DNA from: Escarpia spicata
Lineage: Eukaryota; Annelida; Polychaeta; Sabellida; Siboglinidae
DNA length: 64,000 bases
Assembly: GCA_963995525.1 (NCBI GenBank)
Contig: OZ023213.1
Location: forward strand, 22,470,278 to 22,534,277
Direction: 5' to 3'
A program made the translations under genes and the position numbers. Under the pieces are notes generated by a model that searched no databases, was not told the origin of the DNA, and saw only the letters and a list, made by a program, of their open reading frames with translations. Shown here piece after piece: positions 1 to 11,784 of the stretch. How positions within the stretch are numbered: the stretch's first letter is position 1; each line of letters starts with the position of its first letter.

Positions 1-1065
1 ACATGGCAACAGACAACATCTTTTTTCAGTCAGAAACACCCTGTTAAGCAAACAAGAATTATAGGCTATCTGTTCAGGCCATCAACCTGTTTGTTTAACT
101 AAGCCACCAGGATGTCCATAAAGAGCCAGTTAGCAGTTAACCCACCAGCTAGACAGGAAATGCCTTTGATGTAGTCAGGAGGGTAGCCAGAAGTTCTGGT
201 AAAGGATACTTTGGCCATGGACAGTTGGGCAACAGACATTTTGATAATCAGACATTTTGGTAATTGGACATTTCAGTAATCGTACATTTGGGTAAAACTA
301 TTAAAAATAATCAGAATTAATGGTCATTTTTAAAGATCTGGTAACCACACATTTTGTAATAGGACATTTCAGTAAGACCAACAAAATTAATAATCTTTAC
401 AGTGTGTACCTCTTTTTACAAAACTATTTAGGAAACTTAGTGGCTAATAACAGTTGTTTAATATGAATGAATGTGAACTACGGTTGTATTAAGTAACAAT
501 TTATTCAATCCAAAGTAACAGAAATATTCAGCTCAAAAACTTCTGATTCTGCATATTACACATGCAGCATCAGAAGTCCACCAAGTTTTATTGTCCAGCA
601 GTGTTTTTACGGCTAATGGCGACCATGCCTCTTGGCTGACAGTGCTAACTGCTAAGATCAAGAACTGCCAGTCTTCCTCTGTAGAGGTAAGGTAGCTCAA
701 GTCAGACTGCCTCCTACACTAGTATAATCCGGTGCCTGCAACCTGGCTAAAAAGTCCAAAGGGGATTATGGACATGTGCTAACCCTCTCTAAAACCAGTA
801 ATCTATGATCAGAAAATATTAATTGCAAACTTATAATATCAACAAAAAATCAATCAACTGCCATTGCATATTCACTTGTGCTGAGTTATATAAATTAGAT
901 TAATTAATAAAATGTAAAATGTGTTAATATATATATTTTTTTAATGTATTTGTACTTTTACTCGTACTCGTGAGAATGTACTTGTACTCGTACTCAGCAA
1001 TGTATTCGTACTCATCCATCATCAAAGTACTCGTACTCATGAAAATGTACTCATCCCCAGGTCTG
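1..1065 (+). mobile_element. Truncated hAT-type DNA transposon, non-autonomous copy
   Basis: The right end carries the terminal inverted repeat CCCCAGGTCTG (1055-1065), preceded by subterminal GTACTCG/AGTAC repeats (about 955-1050). The stretch is the reverse complement of the complete element at 36292-37602: 1-185 matches about 37100-37290, 600-780 matches about 36940-37100, and 870-1065 matches 36292-36520. It lacks the part equivalent to about 36520-36870, which holds the transposase C-terminus in the other copy. It has gained about 400 bp (190-590) containing short GGACATTTTGGTAAT-like repeats. The left end is cut by the window edge. It has no coding capacity. The strand is that of the missing transposase. 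Confidence 0.75.
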
Positions 1066-2200
1066 GTCTCTTGCGTGTTATGCTATCTTACAGTTCATGC
1101 AATCAGCAAACTAAGTCCTAATCATAAAAAACATAAATTATTACTAAATATATCATCAAAGTGTGAGAGAAATTGCAAAATATGAATCCTACAATGCACA
1201 GGGCACATGCAAATCAGCGCATATGATTGGAGGAGAAGACAAGGTGGCGTCGGATTTTCAGACAGAGGTACCAAAAACGGACCTTGTGCACGTTTGTGCA
1301 ACCAGTCAATATGTCAAAACTAGAATAAAGTTATCTCAGACATAGTTCTTTATCCTTCGGCGTATATATATGCCATAGATATGTAGAACAGCCTGGATTT
1401 GAAGCTGTGCACAGTCAAACCTCTCTTTGTGGTCAACTCAGTATGTTATAGTGTATGATGTTGAATTAGCTAAGATGTTGCTCACTTCAGTCACTTGACT
1501 TCTCAACTTTCAAGTGTCAATATGTATGACTAGAATCGACCAAAATAACAAAATGTGCAAATGCATTTCATCTTCAACCCATGCATGCCTTAGCTCCTGT
1601 TGTGTAGATGCACACTTTTAAATTCATAAGCATGTTGCCCGACATAACTATGTGTAATTTTCTGACTCTGTGAGACTTCTGCACCCTTTCCCGTGAACAT
1701 GTTCCAAGTGGATGACAAGCATTTCCCACATGAACACATATTTGGGATGGAAACGGTTGTCAAAGAACTAACTGTAACAAACAATAATAGTATGTTTACT
1801 TGTGTGATTTATTAAAACAACTGTAGCTGTATACGGAGTAAAATCATTTTGTTTACTGTGGATGTTTTTTTATTTGTAGTCATTTGCAATGTAGTAAATG
1901 TACCATAATATACCTGGGTTAAACAAGGCTGCTCATAGGCAATAACAAGATAAAATTAAGCATTTGTTCTACAAGTAGTGATGTTAAAAATAAAATGTGT
2001 CTAAAAGATAATTAAACACATTAAATTAATAAGTTAAATAAATAATTAATTAAATTTAACCAAATAATTGAATGTGTAAATTTCTACTATAATTATAACA
2101 ACATGAAACAAAATCACTATATTAAAATGTCACTAATATTATAATGTTAGTGGTAGTTTATTGTTTTATTACATGGCATGGTTTTTGTTAAGTGTGCTGA
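1066..2200. other. Non-coding stretch
   Basis: AT-rich DNA with scattered short ORFs (for example 64 codons on the minus strand at 1590-1784) that show no domain or splice-site support. I see nothing functional here. Confidence 0.5.
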
Positions 2201-2285
2201 TAACAGGGACCATAACCCCCAAAGCAGGGACCATGATCTCAAAGTAGGGGCCATGACCCCCAAAGCATGGACTGCACAACAAGTG
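2201..2285. repeat. Short tandem repeat, about 24 bp x 3
   Basis: Three imperfect copies of a GGGACCATGACCCCCAAAGCA-like unit lie just before the 68-bp satellite. Confidence 0.6.
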
Positions 2286-2333
2286 ACACTGACACTGCGT
2301 TGCAGACCACCACTATGAAAACAACTGGACATG

Positions 2334-3750
2334 ACACTATTAAATGATAACATGCCCTGACCAAGTCACAGCAGACCACTACAGATACAACAGATCGTGT
2401 AACACTATTAAATCATAACATGTCCTGACCAAGTCACATCAGACCACTACAGATACAACAGAACGTGCAACACTATTAAATCATAACATGTCCTGACCAA
2501 GTCACAGCAGACCTCTACAGACACAACAGATCATGTAACACTATTAAATCATAACATTTCCTGACCAAGTCACAGCAGACCACTACAGATAAAACAGAAC
2601 ATGTAACACTATTAAATCATAACATGTCCTAACCAAGTCATAGCAGACCTCTACAGACACAACAGATCATGTAACACTATTAAATCATAACATGTCCTGA
2701 CCAAGTCACAGCAGACCACTACAGATAAAACAGAACATGTAACACTATTAAATCATAACATGTCCTAACCAAGTCACAGCAGACCATTACAGACACATGC
2801 AACAGAACATGTAACACACTATTAAATCATAACATGTCCTGACCAAGTCACACCAGACCACTACAGACACAACAGAACATGTAACACTATTAAATCATAA
2901 CGTGTCCTGACCAACTCACAGCAGACCACTACAGATACAACAGAACGTGTAACACTATTAAATCATAACATGTCCTGACCAAGTCACAGCAGACCACTAC
3001 AGACACAACAGAACATGTAACACTATTAAATCATAACATGTCCTGACCAAGTCACAGCAGACCACTACAGATACAACAGAACATGTAACACTATTAAATC
3101 GTAACATGTCCTGACCAAGTCACAGCAGATCACTACAGATACAACAGAACATGTAACACTATTAAATCATAACATGCCCTGATCAAGTCAGAGCAGACCA
3201 CAACAGATACAACAGAACATGTAACACTATTAAATCATAACATGTCCTGACCAAGTCACAGCAGACCACTACAGATACAACAGAACATGTAACACTATTA
3301 AATCATAACATGTCCTGACCTAGTCACAGCAGACCACTACAGACACAACAGAACGTGTAACACTATTAAATCATAACATGCCCTGACCTAGTCACAGCAG
3401 ACCACTACAGACACAACAGAACATGTAACACTATTAAATCATAACATGCCCTGACCTAGTCACAGCAGACCACTACAGACACAACAGAACATGTAACACT
3501 ATTAAATCATAACATGCACTGACCTAGTCACAGCAGACCACTACAGACTCATCAGAATGTGTAACACTATTAAATCATAACATGCCCTGACCTAGTCACA
3601 GCAGACCACTACAGACTCAGCAGAACGTGTAACACTATTAAATCATAACATGCCCTGACGTAGTCACCGCAGACCACTATAGATCAACAGAACGTGTAAC
3701 ACTATTAAATCATAACATGTCCTGACCAAGTTCCAACAGACCACTAAGAC
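2334..3750. repeat. 68-bp satellite array, about 21 copies
   Basis: A unit beginning AACACTATTAAATCATAACA recurs every 68 bp (2401, 2469, 2537 and so on) and includes TGTCCTGACCAAGTCACAGC and AGACCACTACAGA. Copies differ by a few bases. One unit near 2790-2815 has a short insertion. The last copies (about 3300-3720) share CTAGTCACAGC instead of CAAGTCACAGC, which shows local homogenisation. No open frame runs through it. Confidence 0.95.
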
Positions 3751-4127
3751 AGGTTTTACTGTACATACTTTGTGCCGCAAAGCCTGTGCTGCTCTATAGC
3801 TAGGATCACTCTCCCAAACTACCCCACCACATACGTTGTCCCCATGACACAACCATTCAACAAAACACTGAGATTTCTTGAAGACTATGTAGAACTATTT
3901 ACCGTTATATAGGAGAACAAAGCACACACTTATGATTACTGGTTATTGTATAATTCATGTTAGCGTAATAGTACTAAAGTAACAACTTCAAAAAATGGTG
4001 ACAAATACCCTTTATTTCACTATATCGGCCCTAGTTATGAAGATACTCACATAAAAATTGGGTTCCCTTGACACTTTTCACCGAGACGGTTGCCATAAAC
4101 ACCATTACAATACCGTGATAACTGACC

Positions 4128-4163
<36 letters not shown>

Positions 4164-4198
4164 TATATATATACATATCATTGTCTGTCTGTACCCAG
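3751..4198. other. Non-coding stretch with AT microsatellite
   Basis: No coding signal. A TA/AT microsatellite lies at about 4129-4172, immediately upstream of the laminin IV relic exon. The polypyrimidine-like TTGTCTGTCTGTACCCAG at its right end is the likely acceptor of that exon. Confidence 0.6.
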
Positions 4199-4305
4199 GA
4201 TTCAAGACATGTCTCTTGACATTGCTGAGAACCGTGACACAGGCTGAGACAGGGCATTTGGTGTGGAACAGTGCAACTGCCCCCTTGGCTATCGAGGATT
4301 GTCGT
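4199..4305 (+). pseudogene. Relic exon: end of a laminin IV (type A) domain
   Basis: After the acceptor TACCCAG the frame reads IQDMSLDIAENRDTG, a stop, then DRAFGVEQCNCPLGYRGLS. The run VEQCxCPxGYxGLSC is the hallmark of the junction between a laminin IV domain and the following laminin-EGF module, as in perlecan and laminin alpha chains. A good donor (T|GTGAGC) falls inside the last Cys codon, so the exon is 107 bp, entering in phase 2 and leaving in phase 1. One in-frame TGA (4245-4247) sits where relatives usually carry Gln, Arg or Leu; CGA to TGA or CAA to TGA would explain it. The single lesion in an otherwise well-kept exon suggests recent decay, a null allele or a base error. Neighbouring exons are not visible nearby. 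Confidence 0.7.
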
Positions 4306-4929
4306 GTGAGCTGAATCGCCCCTTCAAGTCTGTTATATAAGTGTACAAATTCCTGTTTTCTCACTTCTCTTATAAATATAAAGATTATACAGATACTGCA
4401 TTGCCATGATCAACATAAAATATATGTCAATTTAGAATGTGTGTTGGTGTTAAAACATACAGTCACATCAAACATGTATTATACTCTGTCATATGAACAA
4501 TTGTCTAAAAATTAATTATCCATTAACATTGCTAGGCTAAGCTATAAAATTAACACATAAAAGAAGAATAAAACACATGTGGCAAAATTCCATTCCATTA
4601 ATCAGTCGCTCAGGCTTATATTTATTCCCTAATAATGCAATATAAATGCAGCCACGGCGTGGGGGAAGAAACTGTCTCTGAAGCGATTTGTGTTAGCTCG
4701 GATATATCTGAATTACCTGCCTGAAGAAAGTTATTCGAACAGATGGTGAACGGCGTGTGTTGGATCAGTGATAATTTTGTGAGCTCTCGTCTTTGATCTC
4801 TCACTGTGAGTCTTGGCATGTTTTTGTGTATAATTTAGTTTGTTCACTTTCTTGCCTCTTGCAATGTTTTACGTTTTCACTGAATGTGTTACAATCACAA
4901 TATTAATTTTCTGTGCAGTTGTTTCCTAA
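4306..4929. other. Non-coding stretch
   Basis: AT-rich with no convincing exon. Short ORFs at 4622-4819 lack any recognisable motif. Confidence 0.45.
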
Positions 4930-5915
4930 TGTAATGATGATAACAAGATTTAACAAGATTGCCGTCCAGAAAATTAACTCTAGATGGCAGGTAGACAAGG
5001 AAGCCTTTTGGCTTATCGAGAGTCCAGTACTTTTTATCTACGTGTATTCCGCCCTTTTGTGCAAATTTTTTTTTAAAACATTCACGCTACTAGCACCAAC
5101 ACAATCAGGAGATAATCTGTTCCATTCATTTACAGTCCTTTGTGAGAATGAGAACTTTCTTATATCTAATCGACACTGTTCCTTTACTAATGTAACTTCA
5201 TGTCCTCTGGTTCTTCTATCTTTCTTAACTGAGAAAAACCATTTCTATTAATATTTTTATAACCATTCAATATTTTAAACACTTCTATCTGATCTCCTCT
5301 CAGTCTCCTGGTCTCTAGTGTTGTTAAACCACATTTTTAGGCATATTTCGTAACTAAGATGCCTCAGATTTTTTTTTATTTTAGTTACTCTCCTCTATAC
5401 TCTTTCTAGCATATCTATGTTCTTCCTGCGATATGGCCTCCACGCTTGAATACAATATTCTAAATGAGACCTACCTATTGTTTTGTACAGCAGTATTATT
5501 AGCTCTTTTTTCATATACGTTATGTTTCGCCTACCCGGTAATTAATCCAAGGATTTTATTTCCCTTGGAAGCAGCCATACCGCACTGCTCTGAAACCTTC
5601 ATATCAGAACTAATGGTTAACCCTAAGTCCTTTTCTTTTGCAGTAGTACTTAGTACAGAACCCCCCATTGTATATTGTACATCTTCGTTCCCATGTCCTG
5701 TGTGGAGGAGGCATTTACATTTCCCAAAATTGAACAACATTTGCCATTTTTTAGACCATTTCATCAACCTGTCAAGATCAACTTGTAAATGCTGTCTATC
5801 TCCATCACATTTATTGCTTCTAAACAATTTTGAATCATCCACAAATTTCAATACATTGCTTGTTATATAATCATCCAAATCATTGATATATATTAAGAAT
5901 AATATAGGTCCCAGT
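4930..5915 (-). mobile_element. CR1-type non-LTR retrotransposon fragment (RT 3' half)
   Basis: On the minus strand the broken frames spell the C-terminal half of a CR1-like reverse transcriptase: YITSNVLKFVDDSKLF (the FVDD replaces the catalytic YVDD-type box), WSKKWQMLFNFGKCKCL, EKDLGLTISSDMKVSEQCG, and closer to 4930 the CR1 tail RLSPDCVGAS. It aligns base for base with the larger CR1 at 35022-35780 and with the fragment at 29115-29372. Frameshifts and stops break it into at least three pieces. Its 5' side ends abruptly at 5915 against the hAT terminus CAGGGATGGG. Confidence 0.9.
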
Positions 5916-6657
5916 CAGGGATGGGTCAAATACATGCACAATGTACTTGAATACAAGTACAAATACTTACAATTTTGCCAAGTACAACTACTCATCTAAA
6001 AAAATATAGGCAAGTACAAGTACTTTGTGAAAAACTCAAGTACAAATACCAAGTACTTTGACAATTTTAGTCAAGTACATTGACAATTTTAGTCAAGTAC
6101 AGTCAAGTACATTGAACGCTACGTTGTTTCATAATGGTGAAAATCAAAGCTGTGAAAACACAAAAGCAGTATTATGCATTTAATCATTATTTATTTAAGT
6201 CATCAAACACGGGAATTTTGCATCAACTATTGAGATGTTCAGCACTCAACAGTCATTTCTTGTTGCACCGCACAAACATGATCCATTGAAACTTTTCACC
6301 AGTTAGCCTACATCTGTCTTGGTGAAAGACTTTGCCTGGGACAGTGTAACAGATGCTTGGATTCAATAGTTCTTTGAAAATTTTTTGAACTGTGTTATGA
6401 AGCTTTGTACAAAATAAGAATAAATAAACAGTAATTTTCACTGTAGCCATTTTTTTCAATCCTTCTGATAGACCCAACTACTTAACACAAATGTAAAAAA
6501 GTACTTGTAAAAAGTACTTGCCAAGTCCAAGTACTTTGATGGTTAAGTACAAGTCCAAATCCAAGTACTGCACTCAATAAAATGACAAGTATCAGTCCAA
6601 GTACAGTACTTGTTGTACTTAAGTACACAAGTACTCAAGTACTTGAACCCATCCCTG
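5916..6657 (-). mobile_element. hAT derivative with CAGGGATGGG terminal repeats
   Basis: A 742-bp element begins CAGGGATGGGTCAA and ends TTGAACCCATCCCTG, imperfect terminal inverted repeats of hAT type. Both ends hold dense AAGTAC/GTACTT subterminal repeats (5940-6115 and 6490-6650). In the middle, minus strand about 6253-6350, a frame reads GKVFHQDRCRLTGEKFQWIM followed by FVRCN, which is the C-terminal end of the hAT dimerisation (hATC) domain, so it is an internally deleted autonomous element. I do not see an 8-bp target duplication; the flanks CCAGT and ATTGG differ. Confidence 0.8.
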
Positions 6658-7971
6658 ATTGGTTGTATATTTTGTTAATATATCCATTTTTGCTTTTTTT
6701 ATAACCAGTGAAGGCAGCAAGACTTCAGTGTTGTTGTAGTACAAAGCTGTGTTTGCAAATAAATACATAATGGATGTAATAATGTTTTGAAAATGTTACC
6801 TTCTACAGTGTTCTACAAAGTGACATCTTTAATTAAAAGAATCAAACAGTTTGCTCACTCAGTGCACATAATAAATGTGAGAAATGTTTAAAATTATGTG
6901 CAAAGCAACTTTCTACTCTGCTTTTCAAGCTCTGCTATAACAGAATCCAGTTCTTATCGTGCAAGTAAACATGTCCACATTCTTGCTGCTGTGCTTTGTA
7001 CCTGCATTCTTGGAGATGACGAATACTGACAAATACTTCCCACATAAGTTCTTATGTCGTTGGAGTAGTGGAACTGGTGATTTCAACGATTGCTGTGACA
7101 AATTAACCTGCACACGGAGAGACATTTTGTGTTCATAAACAGTTCCTAGGGAAAGAACATTCCTACATTAGCCACATTTCATATGCATCAGTTGAAATGT
7201 CAGTAGTTACAATAGCCAGGGCAGCTAATGTTTTTTTATTGATGTTTTCAAGTAATATGACACTTGTTGTATATGGGGAAGTAGAGGAGAAGAAGGTAGG
7301 GAAAATGTATGCGATTTCTCAGCATCCAGAATTTCTCCTTGAATCTTTTAGCATAAAGCCATATAAATCAGTTAATCATACATGAATAACAGCTGGTGAT
7401 GATTGGCTGTAATGTTTATAAATGTTGTAATCTATTTTATCTTACATTGTGGACATAAAATAAGTTTTTTCTCTCTTTGAGATGATTAGAATAAATCCTT
7501 GTTGAAATGCCAGGTTTGCTCTAAATAAAATCTATCCATGTTTTTTGTACTTGTCCACACATGTGGTTAATTACTCTTATTCCTGGTGTACTGCTGGAGT
7601 CAACAACATGGATTCTAGGCAGCTTCACAGTATAGGCCTTTATATGCGTCTTCTACCTATTTGTGTGTTTATTTGTGTCGCATTTGCAGGAATCTTTTAT
7701 TTCCACACACAGCTGCTTTAATGGTCAAACCCATTGGTCTAGATGTATCTGCTTTTGTTCCTTCCTTGTAAACACTACTTGTGTACTCTACTTGTGTACA
7801 CAACTTGTGTACACTACTTTTGTACCCTGGCTTTACAGCTTCAGCCACTGCTTTTGCCTCTGATCAGCTATAAATCAGCCTACTTGACTTAAAGTCAAGT
7901 CAACAAGTAGAGGGAGAATAGAAACAGTAAGTAAGTAAGTTATAAGGCCTTTTGATTATTCCTCTTTGCAG
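6658..7971. other. Non-coding stretch upstream of the LG/EGF array
   Basis: Several 60-70 codon ORFs (6925-7125 minus, 7197-7385 plus, 7663-7863 plus) show no domain, no codon pattern and no matching splice sites. GTAAGTAAGTAAGT at 7929-7941 is a simple repeat just before the first LG exon. Confidence 0.5.
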
Positions 7972-8099
7972 GTTCGTCCCATGGCTGAACTATTGGGCTC
8001 AATCTGAAGAGACCCTTGGAACATGAAGGTGTTGACCCTAATGTGAGGGTTGCCCCTGGGGTGGGGATTGATACCAGCTTCCATGGTTGTATTGGAGAG
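7972..8099 (+). pseudogene. LG C-half exon, copy 0, with in-frame stop
   Basis: Flanked by the acceptor CTCTTTGCAG and donor GAGAG|GTAGG, this 128-bp exon enters in phase 1 and ends in phase 0. The frame reads GSSHG, a stop (TGA 7986-7988), then TIGLNLKRPLEHEGVDPNV and ends DTSFHGCIGE. FHGCI is the conserved FxGCI motif in the C-terminal half of laminin G domains. The stop equals the CGA Arg codon of copy 1, so it is a CpG transition. It sits only 727 bp before copy 1 and has no EGF exon of its own, so it is a leftover or the founder of the array. Confidence 0.75.
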
Positions 8100-8698
8100 G
8101 TAGGTGGCAAGACTACAAAGAGGGTGAATGTCAGAGCTATATTCCGTCCATACATATAACACTGTTGTAGTTGCAGACTGATAGCCACATCGACATGTTA
8201 ACACTATAGAAATTACAAGTAGAAGCAATTATTCAAATACACAATATTGGCATTTTCCCAAAAGTCATTTATCCGCCATAAAATTGGGGCGGGTATTTGC
8301 ATTGTTCTCACGGGTGATGCAGTCATAATTGGTGAAATCAATTACTAGTTTGACTCATATAACTTCCACACTTCGCATAAGTGATCTGCCAGGACTAGTT
8401 TTGCATGGCAAACAGCATTGGCTTGCGAGAATGAATATATATATATATAACTCAAATACAATTTAATATAATTCCGATACAGTTTTAGATAACTTGAATG
8501 CTGCTTTAGTTTTAGATCATGCAGACCCAGTTTTATATAATTTATACTGTCTTAGACATTGTTTAGTACATTAAGTATATCTCTAGTTGGTTACCACTGA
8601 CCATTGTAACAGGAATATTGAGCAACTAAAGTCAAGTCAACAAATAGAGGGAGAATGGAAACAGTAAGTTACAAGGTCTTTTGATTATTCCTCTGCAG

Positions 8699-8826
8699 GT
8701 TCGTCCCGTGGTCGAACTATTGGGCTCAATCTGAAGAGACTCTTGGTACATGGGGGTGTTGACCCTAATGTGAGGGTTGCCCGTGGGATGGCGATGGATA
8801 CCAGCTTCCATGGTTGTATTGGAGAG
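8699..8826 (+). CDS. LG C-half exon, copy 1
   Basis: The open exon reads GSSRGRTIGLNLKRLLVHGG, then VDPNVRVARGMAMDT and SFHGCIGE, between acceptor CCTCTGCAG and donor GAG|GTAGGT. It enters in phase 1, which fits the phase 1 exit of the EGF exons, and leaves in phase 0, which fits the entry of the next exon at 9520. The final FHGCI and the following VILKG match the end of a laminin G domain (FxGCIxxVxLxG). Only about 65 residues of LG are encoded by this and the next exon, while a full LG domain has roughly 150-180, so the N-terminal half must lie elsewhere or be lost. Confidence 0.75.
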
Positions 8827-8994
8827 GTAGGTGGCGAGGCTACAAAAAGGGTGAATGACAGAACTATGTTCCGTCAATACATGTAACACAGTTGTAGTTG
8901 CAGACTGATAGCCACATCAACAAGTTAACATTATACAATCTAATATTAACAGGTTGATTATTGATAGATAGTTATCATTTTTATAAACTTTCTT

Positions 8995-9510
8995 ACATTG
9001 CCACAGGGGGTTGTGGTGTGCTGTAAACATGACATTGTCATATATGGTGTGCTGTAAACATGACATTGCCATGATGCGTGTGCTGTAAACATTACATTGC
9101 CACAAATGGGTGATGTAAACATTACATTACCATGGAGGGTGTGCTGTAAACATTGCATTACCACAAGGGATGTTCTGTAAACTTTACATTGCTATGATAG
9201 GTGTGCTATAAACATTACATTACCACAAGGGGTGTTGTGAACAGTGCATTGTTGTGAGGGGTGTACTGTAAACATTACATTACCACAGCGTGTGATGTGA
9301 ACAGTGCATTGCTGTGAGGGGTGTACTGTAAACATTACATTACCATGAAGGCTTTGCTGTAAACGTTACATTGTTATAATGGGTTTGTTGTAAACAATAC
9401 ATTGCTATAAAGGTGGTGATATAAACATTACATTGCCACAAAGGATGTGCTATTAACATTAGATTGTCACGAGGAACTGCTGTAAACATTTCCTTGCCAT
9501 GAGAGTTGTC
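8995..9510. repeat. 31-bp minisatellite, block 1
   Basis: About 16 imperfect units of TGTGCTGTAAACATTACATT followed by GCCACAAGGG or GCCATGATGG fill the intron between the LG exon and the EGF exon, running to within 10 bp of the acceptor TTGCTGTAG. Confidence 0.9.
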
Positions 9511-9519
9511 TTGCTGTAG

Positions 9520-9691
9520 GTGATACTGAAGGGTCACACATTTAACGTGGTGGATGACGCGATTGCCAGCATTAACATTGTCGACTGTGGTGACGTGACA
9601 CCCTGTGTCAAGCGATCCTGCACTGTTGATGGACAGTGTATCGAAATGAGCAGCACAGAATGTAGGTGTGTCTGTCCAGCGCAATACACAG
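9520..9691 (+). CDS. LG end plus EGF-like exon, copy 1
   Basis: After the acceptor TTGCTGTAG the 172-bp exon reads VILKGHTFNVVDDAIASINI and VDC, the last strands and final Cys of a laminin G domain. It then gives an EGF-like run with cysteines in TPCVKRSC, DGQC, ECRC and VCPAQYTG, and ends at the donor ACAG|GTATGT. Entry is phase 0 and exit phase 1. The last EGF cysteine would lie in the next exon. No stop. This copy has KRSC where the other three have KRPC. Confidence 0.8.
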
Positions 9692-9806
9692 GTATGTATT
9701 TAGTTCGCAGGTCTGCAATTATCCTAGGGAGATGCCTTGTGTGGATGTTGCTAACTCGGTCATATTTAACTTAGACAAATATAATATATACATCCTCGCA
9801 TTCCAG

Positions 9807-9877
9807 GGGTTGCTGTTGCTGGTTACGTCAGTGCCAGCCAGCAGTACCCACTGGCTGATCGCTTTGCGAAACTCTGA
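9807..9877 (+). CDS. Short exon ending in stop, LG N-terminal-like, copy 1
   Basis: Acceptor GCATTCCAG, entry in phase 1, then VAVAGYVSASQQYPLADRF, AKL and TGA (9875-9877). Joined to the EGF exon it gives YTGVAVAGYVSAS. GYVS followed by YPLADRF recalls the start of LG domains, but a stop follows at once. Either it is an alternative terminal exon that truncates the protein after LG-EGF, or it is a decayed LG N-terminal exon (an extra open run EFKLSL sits in the next frame). The function call is inference. Confidence 0.45.
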
Positions 9878-10604
9878 ATTTAAACTCAGTCTCTGAAATC
9901 GCTCACTATATCAATGGTTGGCAGCAGGTCAGGTGGTCATAATAAAACTAATTTCAACCAACCGTGGCTCATGTTACATGCACTGTTTAGGAAGTTGAAG
10001 CAATTATTAAAATACACACTACTGGGATTCCCAAAAGTCGATTATCCGTCATCAAATTGGGGGGGTATTTGCACTGTTCTCACGGGTGATGCAGTCGTGA
10101 CTGGCGAATTCAATTACTAGTTTGAATCATCTAACTTCCACACTTAACATAAGAGATCTGTCAGGGCTAGTTTTGCATGGCAAATAGCCCTGGCTTGCGA
10201 GGATGAATGTATCTATATACACCTGTATATCTATAACTCAAATGCAATTTTCTGTAATTCTGATACAGTTTTAGATGACTTGAATGCTTTTTTAGTTTGG
10301 GTCACACAAATATTTGTAAATAAAATTTCACATTAGATGTAGAGAGAGAGATAGTAGCAATGTAGGTGTAAATTAATGTATTACCCGGTTCCCGTCAGTC
10401 TGAAAATGTAGTTCACAGTCAAACTGTATTTTGCATTACAATTTTGCAACTTCTAGTAACTCATATCTTATAGTGATACATAAAGTCTCTAGTTGGTTAC
10501 TACTGACCATTGTAACAGGAATATTGAGCAACTAAAGTCAAGTCAACAAATAGAGGGAGAATGGAAACAGTAAGTTATAAGGCCTTTTGATTATTGCTCT
10601 GCAG
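9878..10604. other. Intron-like interval, block 1
   Basis: No exon found. It contains conserved block sequence including GAGAGAGAGATAG near 10341 and ends in the acceptor of the next LG exon. Confidence 0.5.
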
Positions 10605-10726
10605 GTTCTTCCCGGGGTCGAACTATCAATCTGAAGAGACCCTTGGTACATGGGGGTGTTGACCCTAATGTGATGGTTGCCCATGGGGTTGCGATGGATA
10701 CCAGCTTCCATGGTTGTATTGGAGAG
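10605..10726 (+). CDS. LG C-half exon, copy 2
   Basis: Reads GSSRGRTINLKRPLVHGGVD, then PNVMVAHGVAMDTSFHGC and IGE. It is 6 bp shorter than copy 1 (TIN for TIGLN), a frame-preserving deletion shared by copies 3 and 4. Open throughout; acceptor TGCTCTGCAG, donor GAG|GTAGGT. Confidence 0.75.
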
Positions 10727-10902
10727 GTAGGTGGTAAGGCTACAAAGAGGGTGAATGACAGAACTATGTTCCGTCCATACATGTAACACAGTTGTAGTTG
10801 CAGACTGATAGCCACATCAACAAGTTAACACTATACAATCTAATATTAACAGGTTGATTGTTGATAGATAGTTATCATTTTTATCAACTTTCTTACATTG
10901 CT

Positions 10903-11410
10903 ACAGGGGGTTGTGGTGTGCTGTAAACATGACATTGTCATATATGGTGTGCTGTAAACATGACATTGCCATGAGTGGGGTGTGCTGTAAACATTACATT
11001 GCCACAAATGGGTGATGTAAAAATTACATTACATTACCATGGAGGGTGTGCTGTAAACATTGCATTATCACAAGGGATGTTCTGTAAACTTTACATTGCT
11101 ATGATATGTGTGCTATAAACATTACATTACCACAAGGGGTGTTGTGAACAGTGCATTGTTGTGAGGGGTGTACTGTAAACATTACATTACCACAGCGGGT
11201 GATGTGAACAGTGCATTGCTGTGAGGGGTGTACTGTAAACATTACATTACCATGAAGGCTTTGCTGTAAACATTACATTGTTATGATGGGTTTGTTGTAA
11301 ACAATACATTGCTATAAAGGTGGTGATATAAACATTACATTTCCACAAAGGATGTGCTATAAACATTAGATTGTCACGAGGAACTGCTGTAAACATTTCC
11401 TTGCCATGAG
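10903..11410. repeat. 31-bp minisatellite, block 2
   Basis: Same TGTGCTGTAAACATTACATT family as in block 1, with unit gains and losses relative to the other blocks (for example GCCATGAGTGGGG near 10968). Confidence 0.9.
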
Positions 11411-11426
11411 AGTTGTCTTGCTGTAG

Positions 11427-11598
11427 GTGATTCTGAAGGGTCACACATTTAACGTGGTGGATGACGCGATTGCCAGCAGTAACATTGTCGACTGTGGTGA
11501 CGTGACACCCTGTGTTAAGCGACCCTGCACTGTTGATGGACAGTGTATCGAAATGAGCAGCACAGAATGTAGGTGTGTCTGTCCAGCGCAAAACACAG
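11427..11598 (+). CDS. LG end plus EGF-like exon, copy 2
   Basis: Open 172-bp exon, phase 0 to phase 1. It differs from copy 1 by few residues (IASSNIVDC, KRPC, CPAQNTG). The Tyr of the usual EGF GYTG-type turn is Asn here. Confidence 0.8.
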
Positions 11599-11713
11599 GT
11601 ATGTATTTAGTTCGCAGGTCTGCAATTATCCTAGGGAGATGCCTTGTGTGGATGTTGCTAACTCGGTCATATTTAACTTAGACAAATATAATATATACAT
11701 CCTCGCGTTCCAG

Positions 11714-11784
11714 GGGTTGTTGTTGCTGGTTACGTCAGTGCCAGCCAGCAGTACCCACTGGCTGATCGCTTTGCTAAACTCTGA
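11714..11784 (+). CDS. Short exon ending in stop, copy 2
   Basis: GVVVAGYVSAS then QQYPLADRFAKL and the same TGA (11782-11784) as copy 1. Acceptor GCGTTCCAG. Confidence 0.45.

Noticed and set aside
2334..3750. CRISPR array
   Set aside because: Tandem repeats without unique spacers, in animal-type DNA, with no cas genes.
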